From contig CM046850.1 in NCBI GenBank assembly GCA_025618425.1, forward strand, positions 27,222,133 through 27,286,132: a stretch of DNA of 64,000 nt, written 5' to 3'. Below, one piece after another: positions 18,681-29,817 of this stretch. The position numbers were made by a program, and so were the translations under genes. This stretch comes from Heliocidaris tuberculata. Its lineage: Eukaryota > Echinodermata > Echinoidea > Camarodonta > Echinometridae. Under the pieces are notes generated by a model, which saw nothing but the letters and a program-made list of their open reading frames with translations, was not told the DNA's origin and ran no database searches. The stretch's first letter is position 1, and each line of letters starts with the position of its first letter.

Positions 18681-20750
18681 CGTTACAGAAATAACGAGGG
18701 CATAGGACAAACTCAAAACCTTCATGAGGCTATAGTTAAACATTTAACAGGCAATAAACATTCAGATTTGGTTGAAATAATATGTGTAAATACTTAGGAA
18801 AATCACAAAACAGAGCGAATTCCTAGACTTTTCCCCTGTCGGGGTAGTCCAACGTGTTTTACTGTACTGTCTCACTGTTGTTGCCCATACCCGGTACATA
18901 ATAATTTCTTGTGACTCGGGCATTAGTCAAAGAGGCCAGCGTTCTTGATGGAAGATTCAAGATTTGTATTTGATTTCATATTTCATCGGTAGTCGGTATT
19001 TGATTCAAACACTTCAAAACTAATGTAAAATAGAGTATATTATTGGATCTAAATTTGATACACATTTCTGCATTCGTTGCAAGATCCGTGGTTCATTTTG
19101 GCCCACGGAAGCAGTCAGGTTAGCCGGTTTCTTCATCTGTAAAGTTGAAGGGAATAGAACACACTGTTTGAAGATTTGTAGAAACAAACACTGAGCAAAT
19201 ATTAGAATAATAATATAGGTTTTCCCGGCCAATTTCGCAACATTGTCAGTCTATTAAATTCAGGTTACGAGCATTCAAATTTAAACGAATTTTGCCATGC
19301 CATGCCATGCCATTCAGCAATTCAAATTCATGATCGGTGCATTCAAATTCATCTCGGAAGCATTCAAATTTTGTATTTCATTCAGTCAAATGAACATTCT
19401 TTTCTTTTAAATTCATAGATCACGCACGCAATTCATAAAACCTTCATTCACGTGATCACGTACCAAACCCGTTCAGGCAGGCGAATTCATATTGGAGCAT
19501 CTAATTTAGCGTGCTGTGCATTCAATTTAATGACCCCCCCCCCCCCCCAAACATGATTTGTGATATTTTTTTTATTGCTTTGTATTATGTACTTGACTTT
19601 TTATTTGCCATTCAAGATAGGGCCTTCACGCGAGATAGAACTTGTATGTAATTTCTCTGTAAGATGATCAAAAACATAAATTATGCTGGTTACCTACCCC
19701 TTCCTCATGTTCCTCGGGGGAGATTGTCGCCCATACTTAGGTGCAGAATTTGCTCGTTAAGAGTAGGCCTATATTTTCAAATTAACTATTCAGGTATAAT
19801 TTCCCAACTTGCGTGGCTTTGGGAAATCTATAGAATAAAATACATCCTTTAAAATCTTCAAGTGGCCTACAGGTCAATAAGGTCTACTATACTATGGACT
19901 CAGGAAGGAAATGAAATTCAAAAGTAGCCTTATTTCAGGGGAAATTTTTATAAACAGGTGAATTGATAAGAACTTGCATGTCAGTTTGAATGAACATGTT
20001 CCGAATTTGACTGCCCATTTGCGAATGTGAATGCCCGTGGAGTCCTTTTGGCAGTTGCCGATGAATTTGAATGATTCCTACAAACGTACTAATTTGAATG
20101 CACCATGTGCACGGAAAGGAAATTGAATGATACGAAAGCAGAATTCCTTGCTCGAAACGCTAAACTGAATGACTTAAATACACCTTTGAATTGACAGAAT
20201 TTGCTATAAACGATGTTTTTTTTTGCTAAATTGAATAAACGTTTTATTAAATTGACTGAAAAGTGCGAGATTGGCCGGGAAAACCTATATTTGCCTCAAA
20301 ACTATTTACATGGTTTGCATACAATTTACACCAAGAGGCAATGCCGATAAGTTAACCTGGTTACCGAGAAGTGGGTGCTGAAAAATAAAAAAAAACCCAG
20401 AGAAGACAGATACTTTCCGCGCCATTTCCAAGACATTGCCAAGAACGGTGCGCGCCATAATATTAGCATGATTAGAGGTCGTGGTTATCCAACAAAATAT
20501 TTGAAATGTGAAAAAGAGATTACTGAATTAAATTTCAACTACGTTCATCACAAGAAACTGGCTATAAATTTTTGGAGAATCGTGGACAAAGAAGTATTAA
20601 AACCTCCTTGCAATACAAGCCTAAAAGTGGTACACTGCGCATTTTCTTTTGTGTGTATGTTGCAATACCTATGGCCCGTGAGTGTATAATTCGAAATAAA
20701 GATCTATAGCGCCTGTAGAGTATGAGCGAAGAAAAAGGGAATATACTAAC
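18681..20750 (-). other. Putative 3'UTR of gene B, with a transposon inside
   Basis: Parts match the gene A 3' flank (CCCGGTACATA, TTTCTTGTGACTCGGGC, ACATTTCTGCATT), as expected if the 3'UTR was duplicated with the gene. A 1068-bp TIR element (19218-20285) fills its middle. If transcription runs to the AATAAA, that element is transcribed in the mRNA. Confidence 0.45.
19218..20285. mobile_element. TIR element with GCATTCAAATT-type repeats, TATA TSD (copy 2)
   Basis: Ends GGTTTTCCCGGCCAATTTCG and the near complement ATTGGCCGGGAAAACC, flanked by TATA (19214-19217 and 20286-20289). The left half carries many GCATTCAAATTC motifs and the right half many GAATTTGAATGC motifs, so the whole element can fold back. 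No coding frame with recognisable similarity. Confidence 0.82.
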
Positions 20751-20860
20751 CTAGACATAAAGAAGCTTGTTAGGACAGGTTGATGATAACCCTTTTAGAT
20801 AGCCCTGGGTACTATAATATAACAAATTGTTGGTGCTCAGGCCGTAGAGGGCGATTGCAC
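20751..20860 (-). CDS. Gene B exon 8: C terminus and stop
   Basis: Encodes [19 protein letters not shown] and ends [12 protein letters not shown] (TAG). 110 bp as in gene A. Confidence 0.9.
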
Positions 20861-23800
20861 CTGTGAATCAAGACAATGGAGAAAATAGGCAAAACATTTT
20901 TATTTCACCCGTGTTGGGTACCTTGCACACGTATTAAGACACATCATTCGTTGAGGATATGTATCACATTCAGTTTGCGGCGCGCAAATTCTCTTTTATA
21001 GGGAGGTGGCATTTCACCGTTATTTGAATGTTATCGTCAATTATACTGTAAAAAAATTTGCCGTGTTTTCACTGGAACTTTCCTGGCAGTCAGGATGCCG
21101 GGAATGCCCGTTTTTCCACAGTGTTTTTTTTAAACCGGAAATCAGCATATATTTACAATCGCCCGACATAAAATTACATTTTTTCCCTGTAAAACAACAA
21201 GTTTGTTGGGCGATTGTAAATATATGCTGATTTCCGGTAAACCAACAAACTTGTTGTTGTTTTACAGGAAAAAGACTGTAACATTGAAATAACGACAATA
21301 ACTTGTAATTTCAAGGGCCCCAAAACCAGTAGTTTTACAGTTATTTTTTACAGTGTACATGGTGTAGGTAAACTAACAATTTAGTGGGCACTTGTGAAGA
21401 AACGGCAATACGCCCCCCCCCCCACACACACACACACATACACAAACTGTTGTTAGTACGTAAGAGTTTCAAGCCTCATCTGCACAGAAATAAGCTCGTG
21501 ACTCGTAAAAACACTAAATTTAACCAATTTTGGATGGAACCGCTTCAAAGCTAGCAAGCAACCATGCATGACTTTACTGATAATCCGGTCAAACCCATGC
21601 GACCGACACCAGACCGACAAAGAATTGCATTACCCCCGAGTAGAGTAGCTAGAATTTTGTTGATTATCGGTCAAACTGGTGATCCAGAATCTGGCCGATT
21701 TTACTATCTCACACGCCATCTTCGGTCATGTCGGTAGGGGATATATCGCGTAATAAATCCTTACCTGCAACATGCGGGCAGGCCATGGAGGTTCCGCTCT
21801 TGTCCGTGACTTCATAATCGTTATTATGCCCCAATGACAGAATGTAAACACCAGGGGCATATACGTCAACGCACGATCCGTAGTTCGAGAAATCAGCACG
21901 AGTGTCCTCCCAGTCCGTTGCTCCAACAGTGAATGCCTGAAACGGATGAAATACTGTTTTTCACTCTCACTTTAGTAAATATCACAGTAAACACTTACGC
22001 ACCCAGGCGTACCCGACACAAGCCTATGCTTATAACTACCCCAGACACACTACCAAACCAACTCCACACCGACTCCAAACCGATCGATTCTTGGTCTTCG
22101 GTCTGATGTCGGTCTCGTGTCGGTCTTGTTGGTGTGACTGAGACATTAATGGATTTACATCTTCTTTTATGTATTACTATGTTCTTTGATACAGCAAAAA
22201 GTTGTGTAGGTGACCCATAACAGGAACAAGTGCATTCGAACTAATTTTTTAAAGAGTCTGTTCTCGCGGGCGGTCTGTCCCGTGGGTTGTCAGAAAACTG
22301 ACCCGTACCCATTTTCTTTGTCGCCCTTGGCAGCAAAGACTCGGACCATAAGCATGATAAGCTAAACTTACGTAGGGTTCACGGGATGGAGAATGGTTGC
22401 AAGCACTGTCTTCCTCATTACCGGCGGCTACGGCGGTGGGAACGCCTGATTTGACTAAGTCCGCGACGGCATTGTCCAGGGATCTCGATATGAATCCTCC
22501 AAGAGACATCGAGGCAACAGACTTACTGTTAGCGTAGTCCGCTACATATTCCACTCCTGTTGATAAAATAAACAAAGGCTTAGTCAGACCTAAACGATAA
22601 CGATAAACTATGTGCATGTAAAATGTAACGATAACGATAACGAGAATAGTTTTCACACTTAAACGACTTCAGCAGCCAACAGACTAAAAAATCGTTGGGT
22701 CTGTCAATTCAACAGTTTGGACTCTGCCGCTTTCTGCAAACTAGAGGTTCAATTTTGAAATCCTGGAACGGTGTCAAGCCTCAGATATGAATCCCTAACT
22801 TCACCCTTACTTGAGTACTATCATTAATCTCGTTGACCAAGTGCATGATGATAAAGGTAAAAATAAGATCATGATATAATACCCTCCATCACAAGGCAAA
22901 CATTACAATCTTGCATTGGTAAATGTTTCTTCAGCCTGTGTAAACTGCGACAATATTGCTCCTTCGTACAAGTGCATTATCACATTCCTGATAAAAGTAT
23001 GTTATGCCCATTGCACACCAAGCGTCATTATCGTAACGCAAGATTGCGTCAGCGACTAGTGCGGGTTGTGATGCGCCAGTATGAGTGACGTCATAGAAAA
23101 AGTAAATGCAAAATTGACAGTGCACACATTGATTTGATTTACCGGCGTACTCTCTAAAAACAGTTGGGTAAAATGTACCCCAAATTGGGTAAAATTCACC
23201 CAATATTGGGTAAACCCAACAAACATGCATGTTCTCTTTTTTACACAATACGGGTAAAATTTTACCCAACTCTTTTAGAGTGTATGCGTAAATTGCCTTC
23301 ATAGGCTGGATTAGCGCAAGTAGAAACGCAATGGAAATGACGCCTCGTGTGAGCAGAGCTGCATGTATGACAGGCATTATACCCTTTATGATTCCCCCAG
23401 TGGTGCCAGCGCCATTGCAGTTAAGGACCTTGACACCCTTGATAGTGACCTTCTTTGCCACACCGAATGTCTTAGAGCCGACTGTTCCAGCGCAGTGGGT
23501 TCCATGGCCATCACAGTCTTCCTGTTTTACACAAAATAGAAAAAAAAATTAATTAAATAGAAAAATAAAAATGAAGTCTGACTCGACTAAACGGCTCAAA
23601 TCTAATCATATCCACTATAGTTTAAAATCCATTGTACAATCTACATAAATTGAAGATTTTTAAAAAATACATGAAACGAGTACTAGATATCATGAAACAT
23701 GCGCAGGGGTATATTGCTAAAAAGGTAAGAAGTTCCGAAAATGCTCTGAAAGCAAAGGAAAAAAGAAAAGGAAAGATAGAAAGAAAAAAGGGGAAAAGGT

Positions 23801-26800
23801 TATCAAATTGGTGAGGTGCCTTTTGGATCTTAAATTGGAAAGGGGGCATGTTATTTTCTTTTTTTTAAAGCATGCTCAATGGGGTTTTTAAGGGGGCAGG
23901 CCCCTACCCCCCCCCCCCCCCCCGCAGGAAGAAAAAAAATCCGCCAGTGGATATACATAACTCTTGCTAATCTGATATTGCCTGATACACTGACATATAA
24001 TTTCTGGTTTGAATATCGCCAGCATACGGGAATCTAGAAGAGAGCACCTCGTGACATACGTAGTTTATCTGATTTGTTTTTGAAAATGGCGTTGAAGAGA
24101 GACATACTGAAGCTCTTCGTCTTGCACTCATCAGAGTATACCGCAAGAATCAATTGGTTTTTTTTTTTGGTTTTGTTTTGGTTTTGTTTTGTGTTGTTTT
24201 GTGTGTGTGTGTTTGTTTTGTTTTGTTTTGTTTTGTTTTGTTTGTTTGTTTGTTGTTGTTTTTTTTTTTTGGGGGGGGGAGTTCAGTATGTATTCATTAG
24301 TCTTACCCCAGGGTTTAGCGATCTTAACTATCCAAGCTTATTGGACTAATGTAAGATATTCTTATTCCAAAACCCTAAGAGCTAATACTTAGAAATAGTA
24401 CAGCTTAAAGTTTGTCTTTCCTTTTGTACCTGGAAACAGCATACATAACATGATGAATATTACAGACAGAAGAGAAATAAATCGTAAGATGAGATTTGAA
24501 GAAAAAATAATCCAGTGCGGTCAAACAATCTGGGCATTACCACACCAGCTTAATTTGTACGGAATTGTAAAACCAACTTAGAAAATCAAAAAAAGTTTTG
24601 TAGTCATTACTCATTTATGTGTCAACAGTACATTCGATGACATATAGGTGGAAGCATCATTTTCAAAAGGGGACAGAAAAGTCAATTAAACACCTCCATT
24701 ACCTGATTACTTTTTTTTTTTGCATGATTATTCTAAAATGCACAAAGTGGCAACACTCCACGTTTGAAAGATTTGTGGTAAATTGGGGGTCATTTGTACC
24801 ATGCGCTTACTACGAACTGGTCTATTCGGGACCAAACTCACGTTTTGTCCACTCGCAAAGTTCACAACTTGTTGGGCGCGGCCTTCGAAATCGCTGTGGG
24901 TATCTCTGACGCCTGTGTCTATTACCCACACGGTGTAGCCACTGCCAGTAGCTGTAATAGAAGCAAAAACTATGTGCCAGTAGTTCGTTAAAACTTTTGA
25001 AGCTAAAATTTGGAGTGTATTTTTATGACCCCCAAAAAAGGGAAAAAGAAAGAAAAAGAGGGGGAAAGAGAGAAAAGAACACCCCTCCCACACCCCACCA
25101 ATCAGTGACCCTGTAAACTCGCATTTCATTTCTGAGTAAGACCGGTGCCCCTGCCCACCCCATGACCCCAGTGCCCCCATAAATGGATTGAGCCACACGA
25201 CGCCAATATGTATTGTTATGAACTGTTTTCATTATTTTTTCAAATTTGACTCGGTCGTCTCAAACATGAGTAATATCACGTGTGGTGTACCTCAAGAGTC
25301 GTTGCTTGGTCCATTACTTTTTATTCTTTATATAAACGACATCTTCAAATCAACAGCAACATTAACTTTTGTTCTTTATGCCGACGACACGAATATTTTA
25401 TGTAGCGGATCTAATCTTACCTCACTGTGCAGTAATGTTAATCAACAGCTAACCCTTGTATGCGAGAGGTTTAAGGCTAATAAATTGTCTGTCAATTTTT
25501 AAAAATGTAAATATATGATCTTTCACAACAATAAAAACATTGATTTAGACAGCATTTCCATATATCTCGACAACGTACTACTACCTAGAGTTGAAAACAC
25601 AAAATTTCTAGATGTGCACATTGATAGTTCTATGTCTTGGACAAAAAAAACCAACATATTCTTGAAACAGAAAGCAAAGTCTCTTAAAACATTGGCATCA
25701 TTTCTAGACTGCGGCACATGTTACCAAACAACATCATCCGTATGCTTTACAATTCTCTTATCCTACCATATCTATCATACTGCAACCTAGCCTGGGGGAA
25801 CTATACAACCTCCAAATTACACAAATTAATCACTCTACAAAAGAAAATAATTCGTATAACTATACAGGTACTGCTCCCCGTTGTCACGTCGACCATTGGT
25901 TTAAACAATTTAACATACTAAAATTTACCGATATAAATAAACATCAACAAAGCATATTTATGTACAGATGTACAAACAATTTATTTCCTGACGAATTTTG
26001 TAACCTCTTTCAATTAAATTCTACTATTCATAAATACGAAAACAGACTATGTAGTTATTTTCTTTTTATATATTTATTAAGTACTTTTATGTATTATGTA
26101 ATAAGGGCACCCTCACCCCAAGCTTTTGCTTTTAGAGGTGTATGTATGTACCACATGAATGTATATTTTGTTAAAAATGCATGTAAATTATTTTGCTCAT
26201 TTATTACTTTGTACACTTATATTGAAAAGTTGGAAATAAATGTCTTTAAATTGAATTGAATTGAAACTGTATAAAAGACTTGTGTAACAACCACACGTTA
26301 CCCATGTGCGGAAATCTGGGGAGAGGAGCAAAATATCAAATGTCCCCCACGATTTGGGGGCTTTTATTATGCCCCAAATAATTAATGTTTATTTCCTTTT
26401 TTTATCAGAGAATTTTAAAGTAAAATTGCACTCTAAAATGTGATATTTTTTTGGGTGTTGTTGTTGATTATCAAGAGAATTTTGGAATGCAGACGGCAGC
26501 CCCCAAATAAGTTGCCCCCCTGGTTTTTGTTAGAAAGTATGACTTTATTTATAAGAATTAGCCAGTGGACAGGCAACGGCGTCTTGTACATTGTTTGTAT
26601 AATAAATTATTGTCTTAAAAACAATTGCCCTAATACCAAGAAGAATTGCACAGTAAACTGTTGCGCTTTCCGTTACCAAAAGGTTCATATCTGCCGTCGC
26701 GAGTAACACTGCGTTGGTCGATACGGTCAAGACCCCATGCGTAATCGTCAGCTTGAGGGCGGTAGACGCCTTGCTTACGGTACACACCCTCTTGCTCAAC

Positions 26801-28701
26801 ATACTCAATAGCGGGAAGACGACGGACCTGGGTAATATAAAATGTTACAATAAGTTTTTCAGATAAAGTTGAGTCCTAATCTTGAAAGTGAACTATGAAA
26901 AATACACACGAAAAATGTAGATTATGTAATTTGAGGTTTTGAAATCATCAAAACGATAATAATATGACTAAATCTTGCGGAAAGCCAATACAGTAAACAG
27001 CTTTGCATACAAAAATGAGTATGATTGACTACACACACATGTGGCAAGAAAGATTGATCCAAAATATGAAGCAGTCCTTTTCAGGGGACATTGCTACCGT
27101 AATACCCTAACACACTGACTTGAAAAGAATTAGAATCTTCATAATTATTATTATTTACCTTTGCCAGAACTCAGCCTTCTATTTTTAATAACTGATTTTT
27201 AATATTTAAATAAGCACATTAATCTAATAGGTGTGTTAATTACAGATGGCATCTTTACGAGGAACGCAGATGTAACGGGAGATACGATGGAGAGTTAAAG
27301 CCTGGCTCACACGAAGCGTCATTTTGATTGCGTCAGTACCTGCGCTAATCGAGCCTGTGAAGGCCATTAACCCACATGCCAGATATTAAAAGTATTCTTT
27401 CCACTGTTAATTTTGCAATCACTTTTTGCATGATATCACTCTTTCATGACGCGCAAAAGACCGTAGAAGTCACCGACGCGGTTCTAACGTCAGCAAATGA
27501 CGCCTCGCGTGAGCCACACGGAAGGAAGCTGAAATTCACTGGCAAGGAATATAGACTCGAACATTAACTTACAAGGTCAAGCACTTGATCAGAGAGTTCC
27601 GCAGCAAATCCATTTAGAACTTTTCGAAAGATGAAACCAACTTTTCCACCGGAGATACGGACAGTATTGGCGATCTCATCGACTTCTACTCCATCCTGTA
27701 ATTGTAATAATGTAAGGTTTGCTAGTGAATAGGCGATTTTCGTATTGTATTCAATTTTATACTCGTTTGCCTAGTGACAAACTATTACATTCACCTGTAA
27801 AAACTAATTGTATTTCAATATTCAGTATGCAATAGGCGTTGTTAGGTCGAAAAAAACATTTTGGCTTGTCCGACCGAGCAACATTAATGTATGCAATCTG
27901 CATTCTGACAATTGGAATACAATAACAGGTGGATGTAATAGCTCGTTACTAGGCGTTTGACATAGAAGTAAGCTTCAATTTGAATGCATTACAAAAATGG
28001 CCTATTATATTGTATGGAACAGAGCATCCTAATAGAGAAAAGATAACGAAATTATATAAATGATAATTGCAATTTTCAGCTAAATGAACTTTGCTTTTTT
28101 AAAAGAAAAGCGGGAGCAAGTGACCCGAACACATATATGGAAAGCGATTTCTGAAAGCAAACCTGTCCAGAATTTATTTCTGTCGATAATATTCAAACGA
28201 TAAATAGTCCAGAATGGTAAGTCGAAATATTGAAAGAACTTTCAATTACAATGTTTCATCGGCAGTAAAGATGCATTTATATGCACTTCCACCACAAGTA
28301 TGTAATTTTGCAGTATTCTTCTTTCTTCTTTTATAGTCCCACTTCATTATCTCTTCCCCGTCTTCGTCTATTCTCTTTCCCTCTTCCTAAAGAGTTGGGC
28401 ACAACCTGTCGTGCACATCCTTGCCTGTGGTCTACGACGGATTTCACAAAAATCCTTGCGTCGCACGCACGGGTCTATTTTTGATAGTTTTTATGCGCTA
28501 AATAATACCTTATAATCATAATAATAGGAACTTGGTCTAAAATTTGTTTTCATGGCTGTATATTAGTTTGATCTTCAGGACTGGAACTGTTACCTTTAGC
28601 TTTATGATGTACTTTCCTGGGATAGGCTCGCCGTTCTCAAAGAGTGGAGCCAGCTCGGCAGTGGCGACAGCCACGAAGAGAAGGGCAATGAAAGCACGCA
28701 T
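20751..28701 (-). CDS. Secreted proteinase-K/aqualysin-like subtilase (gene B), 8 coding exons
   Basis: Paralogue of gene A, 365 residues. Minus-strand exons: 28594-28701, 27573-27695, 26677-26827, 24842-24951, 23383-23521, 22372-22556, 21765-21936, 20751-20860, with the same intron phases as gene A (0,0,1,0,1,0,1). The signal peptide (1-15) is nearly identical to gene A. The I9 propeptide contains [19 protein letters not shown]. Catalytic Asp139 is in VIDTGV, His170 in GHGTHCAG, oxyanion Asn257 in AAGNEED and Ser322 in [11 protein letters not shown]. Cys167, Cys199, Cys263 and Cys294 match the aqualysin I disulfide positions. An 8-residue insertion (YRPQADDY region) precedes WGLDRIDQ where the propeptide joins the mature enzyme. 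All catalytic residues are intact. Likely secreted; substrate unknown. Confidence 0.93.
21044..21355. mobile_element. CACTGTAAAAAA-terminus MITE (Tc1/mariner-like), copy 1
   Basis: The left end TACTGTAAAAAAATTTGCCG and right end TTTTTTACAGTG are flanked by TA on both sides. Inside, ACCGGAAATCAGCATATATT (from 21134) has a perfect inverted partner ending at 21239, so the core forms a strong hairpin. The inverted-orientation relative at 53452-53731 shares GGGAATGCCCGTTTTTCCAC. Lies in intron 7 of gene B. Confidence 0.75.
21765..21936 (-). CDS. Gene B exon 7: catalytic serine
   Basis: Encodes [30 protein letters not shown] and [12 protein letters not shown]. 172 bp as in gene A; donor GTAAGG. 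Confidence 0.94.
22372..22556 (-). CDS. Gene B exon 6: substrate-binding strand and oxyanion Asn
   Basis: Encodes [20 protein letters not shown] and [20 protein letters not shown]. 185 bp as in gene A; donor GTAAGT. Confidence 0.93.
23008..23357. mobile_element. GCTCACACGAAGCGTCAT-terminus MITE, interrupted copy
   Basis: TGCACACCAAGCGTCATTAT at the left and GAAATGACGCCTCGTGTGAG at the right match the ends of 27303-27516. The right arm (GCCTTCATAGGCTGGATTAG) matches the complement of that copy. Split by the 137-bp MITE 23148-23284. Lies in intron 5 of gene B, about 25 bp from the exon 5 donor. Confidence 0.65.
23148..23284. mobile_element. Short MITE, TACTCTCTAAAAACAGTTGG termini
   Basis: The left end TACTCTCTAAAAACAGTTGG and right end CCAACTCTTTTAGAGTGTA are inverse. 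Repeated TTGGGTAAAAT and ATTTTACCCAA motifs lie between. TA at both ends fits a Tc1/mariner-type MITE. It is inserted inside another MITE. Confidence 0.75.
23383..23521 (-). CDS. Gene B exon 5: catalytic histidine
   Basis: Encodes [20 protein letters not shown] and [18 protein letters not shown]. 139 bp, identical in length to gene A. The donor GTATAA is weak compared with gene A. Confidence 0.93.
23522..24160. other. Intron 4 of gene B, unclassified
   Basis: An A-rich stretch (23735-23810), a C run near 23910 and a TCCGCCAGTGGATA segment that may be a decayed hAT-type terminus. No gene seen. Confidence 0.35.
24160..24290. repeat. (GTTTT)n/(GTTT)n low-complexity tract
   Basis: T/G-only sequence dominated by TTTTG and TTTG units. 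Apparent Phe/Cys/Val-rich frames across it are artefacts. Confidence 0.85.
24842..24951 (-). CDS. Gene B exon 4: catalytic aspartate
   Basis: Encodes [20 protein letters not shown] with the catalytic Asp in VIDTGV, ending ASGQN at donor GTGAGT. One codon shorter than gene A exon 4. Confidence 0.93.
25226..26268 (+). mobile_element. LINE reverse transcriptase fragment (Jockey/CR1-group), degraded
   Basis: Frames at 25269-25500 encode [20 protein letters not shown] and [11 protein letters not shown], which are RT motifs 4 and 5 with the catalytic YADD. An in-frame stop then interrupts, and the next frame gives [20 protein letters not shown] and later [20 protein letters not shown], the following conserved RT blocks. 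The GVPQES (Gly to Glu) change and several frame breaks show it is dead. The 3' end carries AAATAAA and an (ATTGA)n tail near 26250. It lies in intron 3 of gene B, antisense to the gene. Confidence 0.88.
26677..26827 (-). CDS. Gene B exon 3: propeptide end and mature N terminus
   Basis: Encodes [20 protein letters not shown], then an extra [12 protein letters not shown] stretch absent from gene A, then AWGLDRIDQ and RYEPF. Acceptor CCCAG, donor GTAACG as in gene A. Confidence 0.9.
26867..27176. mobile_element. GTTGAGTTCTGGTAAAGG-terminus MITE, copy 3
   Basis: The left end AGTTGAGTCCTAATC and right end TTTGCCAGAACTCAGCC are degraded inverse copies. It shares the CACACATGTGGCAAGAAA and CCTTTTCAGGGGACATT blocks in reverse orientation to copies 1 and 2. 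Lies in intron 2 of gene B. Confidence 0.65.
27303..27516. mobile_element. TGGCTCACACGAAGCGTCAT-terminus MITE
   Basis: The left TGGCTCACACGAAGCGTCAT and right ATGACGCCTCGCGTGAGCCA are inverse with few mismatches and bound about 214 bp. A split relative lies at 23008-23357 and a half copy at 59150-59265. Lies in intron 2 of gene B. Confidence 0.7.
27573..27695 (-). CDS. Gene B exon 2: propeptide core
   Basis: 41 codons: [18 protein letters not shown] and then [19 protein letters not shown]. Acceptor TTACAG, donor GTAAGT. Confidence 0.92.
27696..28593. other. Intron 1 of gene B
   Basis: No repeat or coding feature recognised. The corresponding gene A intron contains the nested SAP-bearing element, which is absent here. 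Confidence 0.4.
28594..28701 (-). CDS. Gene B exon 1: signal peptide and propeptide start
   Basis: 36 codons from the ATG at 28699-28701. It differs from gene A exon 1 by a single residue (ENGEPIPG against ENSEPIPG). Donor GTAACA. Confidence 0.92.
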
Positions 28702-29746
28702 CTTGACTGAAAATAGATCATTACCGTAAAATGGGGTGAATAGGAACCAAAATTTGAAGATTTTTTTTTTTGTTAATTTTTTTTCTTCTCTGTAATGTAA
28801 TGCATACCCATTTCATTCCTTTTAATCATGTATTACATACCTCTGACAGTACAGCTATGACTAACATGGTGGGAAATAGCTAACATGTCTATTTCTATGT
28901 GGAGTAGAATGTTATGTCCCGGAATATGTTAAAAATCAAGATGAGGTTATAACTTTGTTTATATATTCAGACTTATTTTAGAGAATCACCATATTTTGCA
29001 TCAAGATCTCAAAAAGTGAGGTATATTGCATGAAATGCCTGAGAAATAAATCACATGTGAATTTAGGTTTGTATCATTTTTAAAATTTTCTTTCTTTTTC
29101 TTTTTTCATTGTTTGCTGAAAAATGTGGTTGAACAGCAACAGGCTACCACGCAAGTACCAAGGCAACACATACCCAAAGTAAATGCTCAACCCCAAAAGT
29201 AAGTTCAATCATAACACTTTTCAGTATAATTCGAGAAATATAGAATGTAATTAGTCTTTTATAAGGCAAAATATACAAAAGTTTCGTATTCACATTTCGA
29301 TTGGTTATTTATGAACAAATGATTATGATTTCACAATGGAATTGTTTTTTATTGCAGTCGATGATAGAAAAAAAAGTTGCATTTGGCATTTCGTAATGCA
29401 ATGCAAAGTGAACTCGTGTACATATACTCTTTCAATTCTTTTCATGTTTTGCTCATGGAGAGGCGCATAATGTTTATTTCAAATTCATGAAACTGTATTT
29501 TAAAAATCATGATATTTAATACATTTTATAAATTTGAATTACAAATTGAACGCCTCTACAAAAACAAAATGTTGTGAATTACTGGGGTGTGAAATGATAC
29601 CAAATAGAAAGCAATGATAGAAAATCATATCTTTCAGTCAAACTGAAATTTCAAACTTTTTTTTTTTGGGGGGGGGGGAGGGAGGGCAGGTACTGAAAAG
29701 ATGATGAATGCGTTGAAAATTTTGATAAATAATAGGAACAACTTAC
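28702..29746. other. 5'UTR intron of gene B
   Basis: Bounded by donor GTAAGT at 29746 and acceptor TTTTCAG five bases before the ATG. A/T-rich, with a T/G run near 29660. No feature recognised. Confidence 0.5.
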
Positions 29747-29817
29747 CAGATTTCTACGTCTCGGACGAATGATGGTCTGGACGAAAGGACGATGATCTAG
29801 TGGCGAACTGATCAGAT
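29747..29817 (-). other. Putative non-coding first exon of gene B
   Basis: Ends AGAAATCTG-GTAAGT, equivalent to the gene A exon ending at 15530. The 5' limit is estimated from the TTAAATAC TATA-like element. Confidence 0.55.

Noticed and set aside
20375..20689. 104-residue frame between the TIR element and gene B exon 8
   Set aside because: No recognisable domain. It is within the putative 3'UTR on the opposite strand and is probably chance.
23331..23552. Plus-strand frame over subtilase exon 5
   Set aside because: It is a shadow of the minus-strand exon encoding [12 protein letters not shown].
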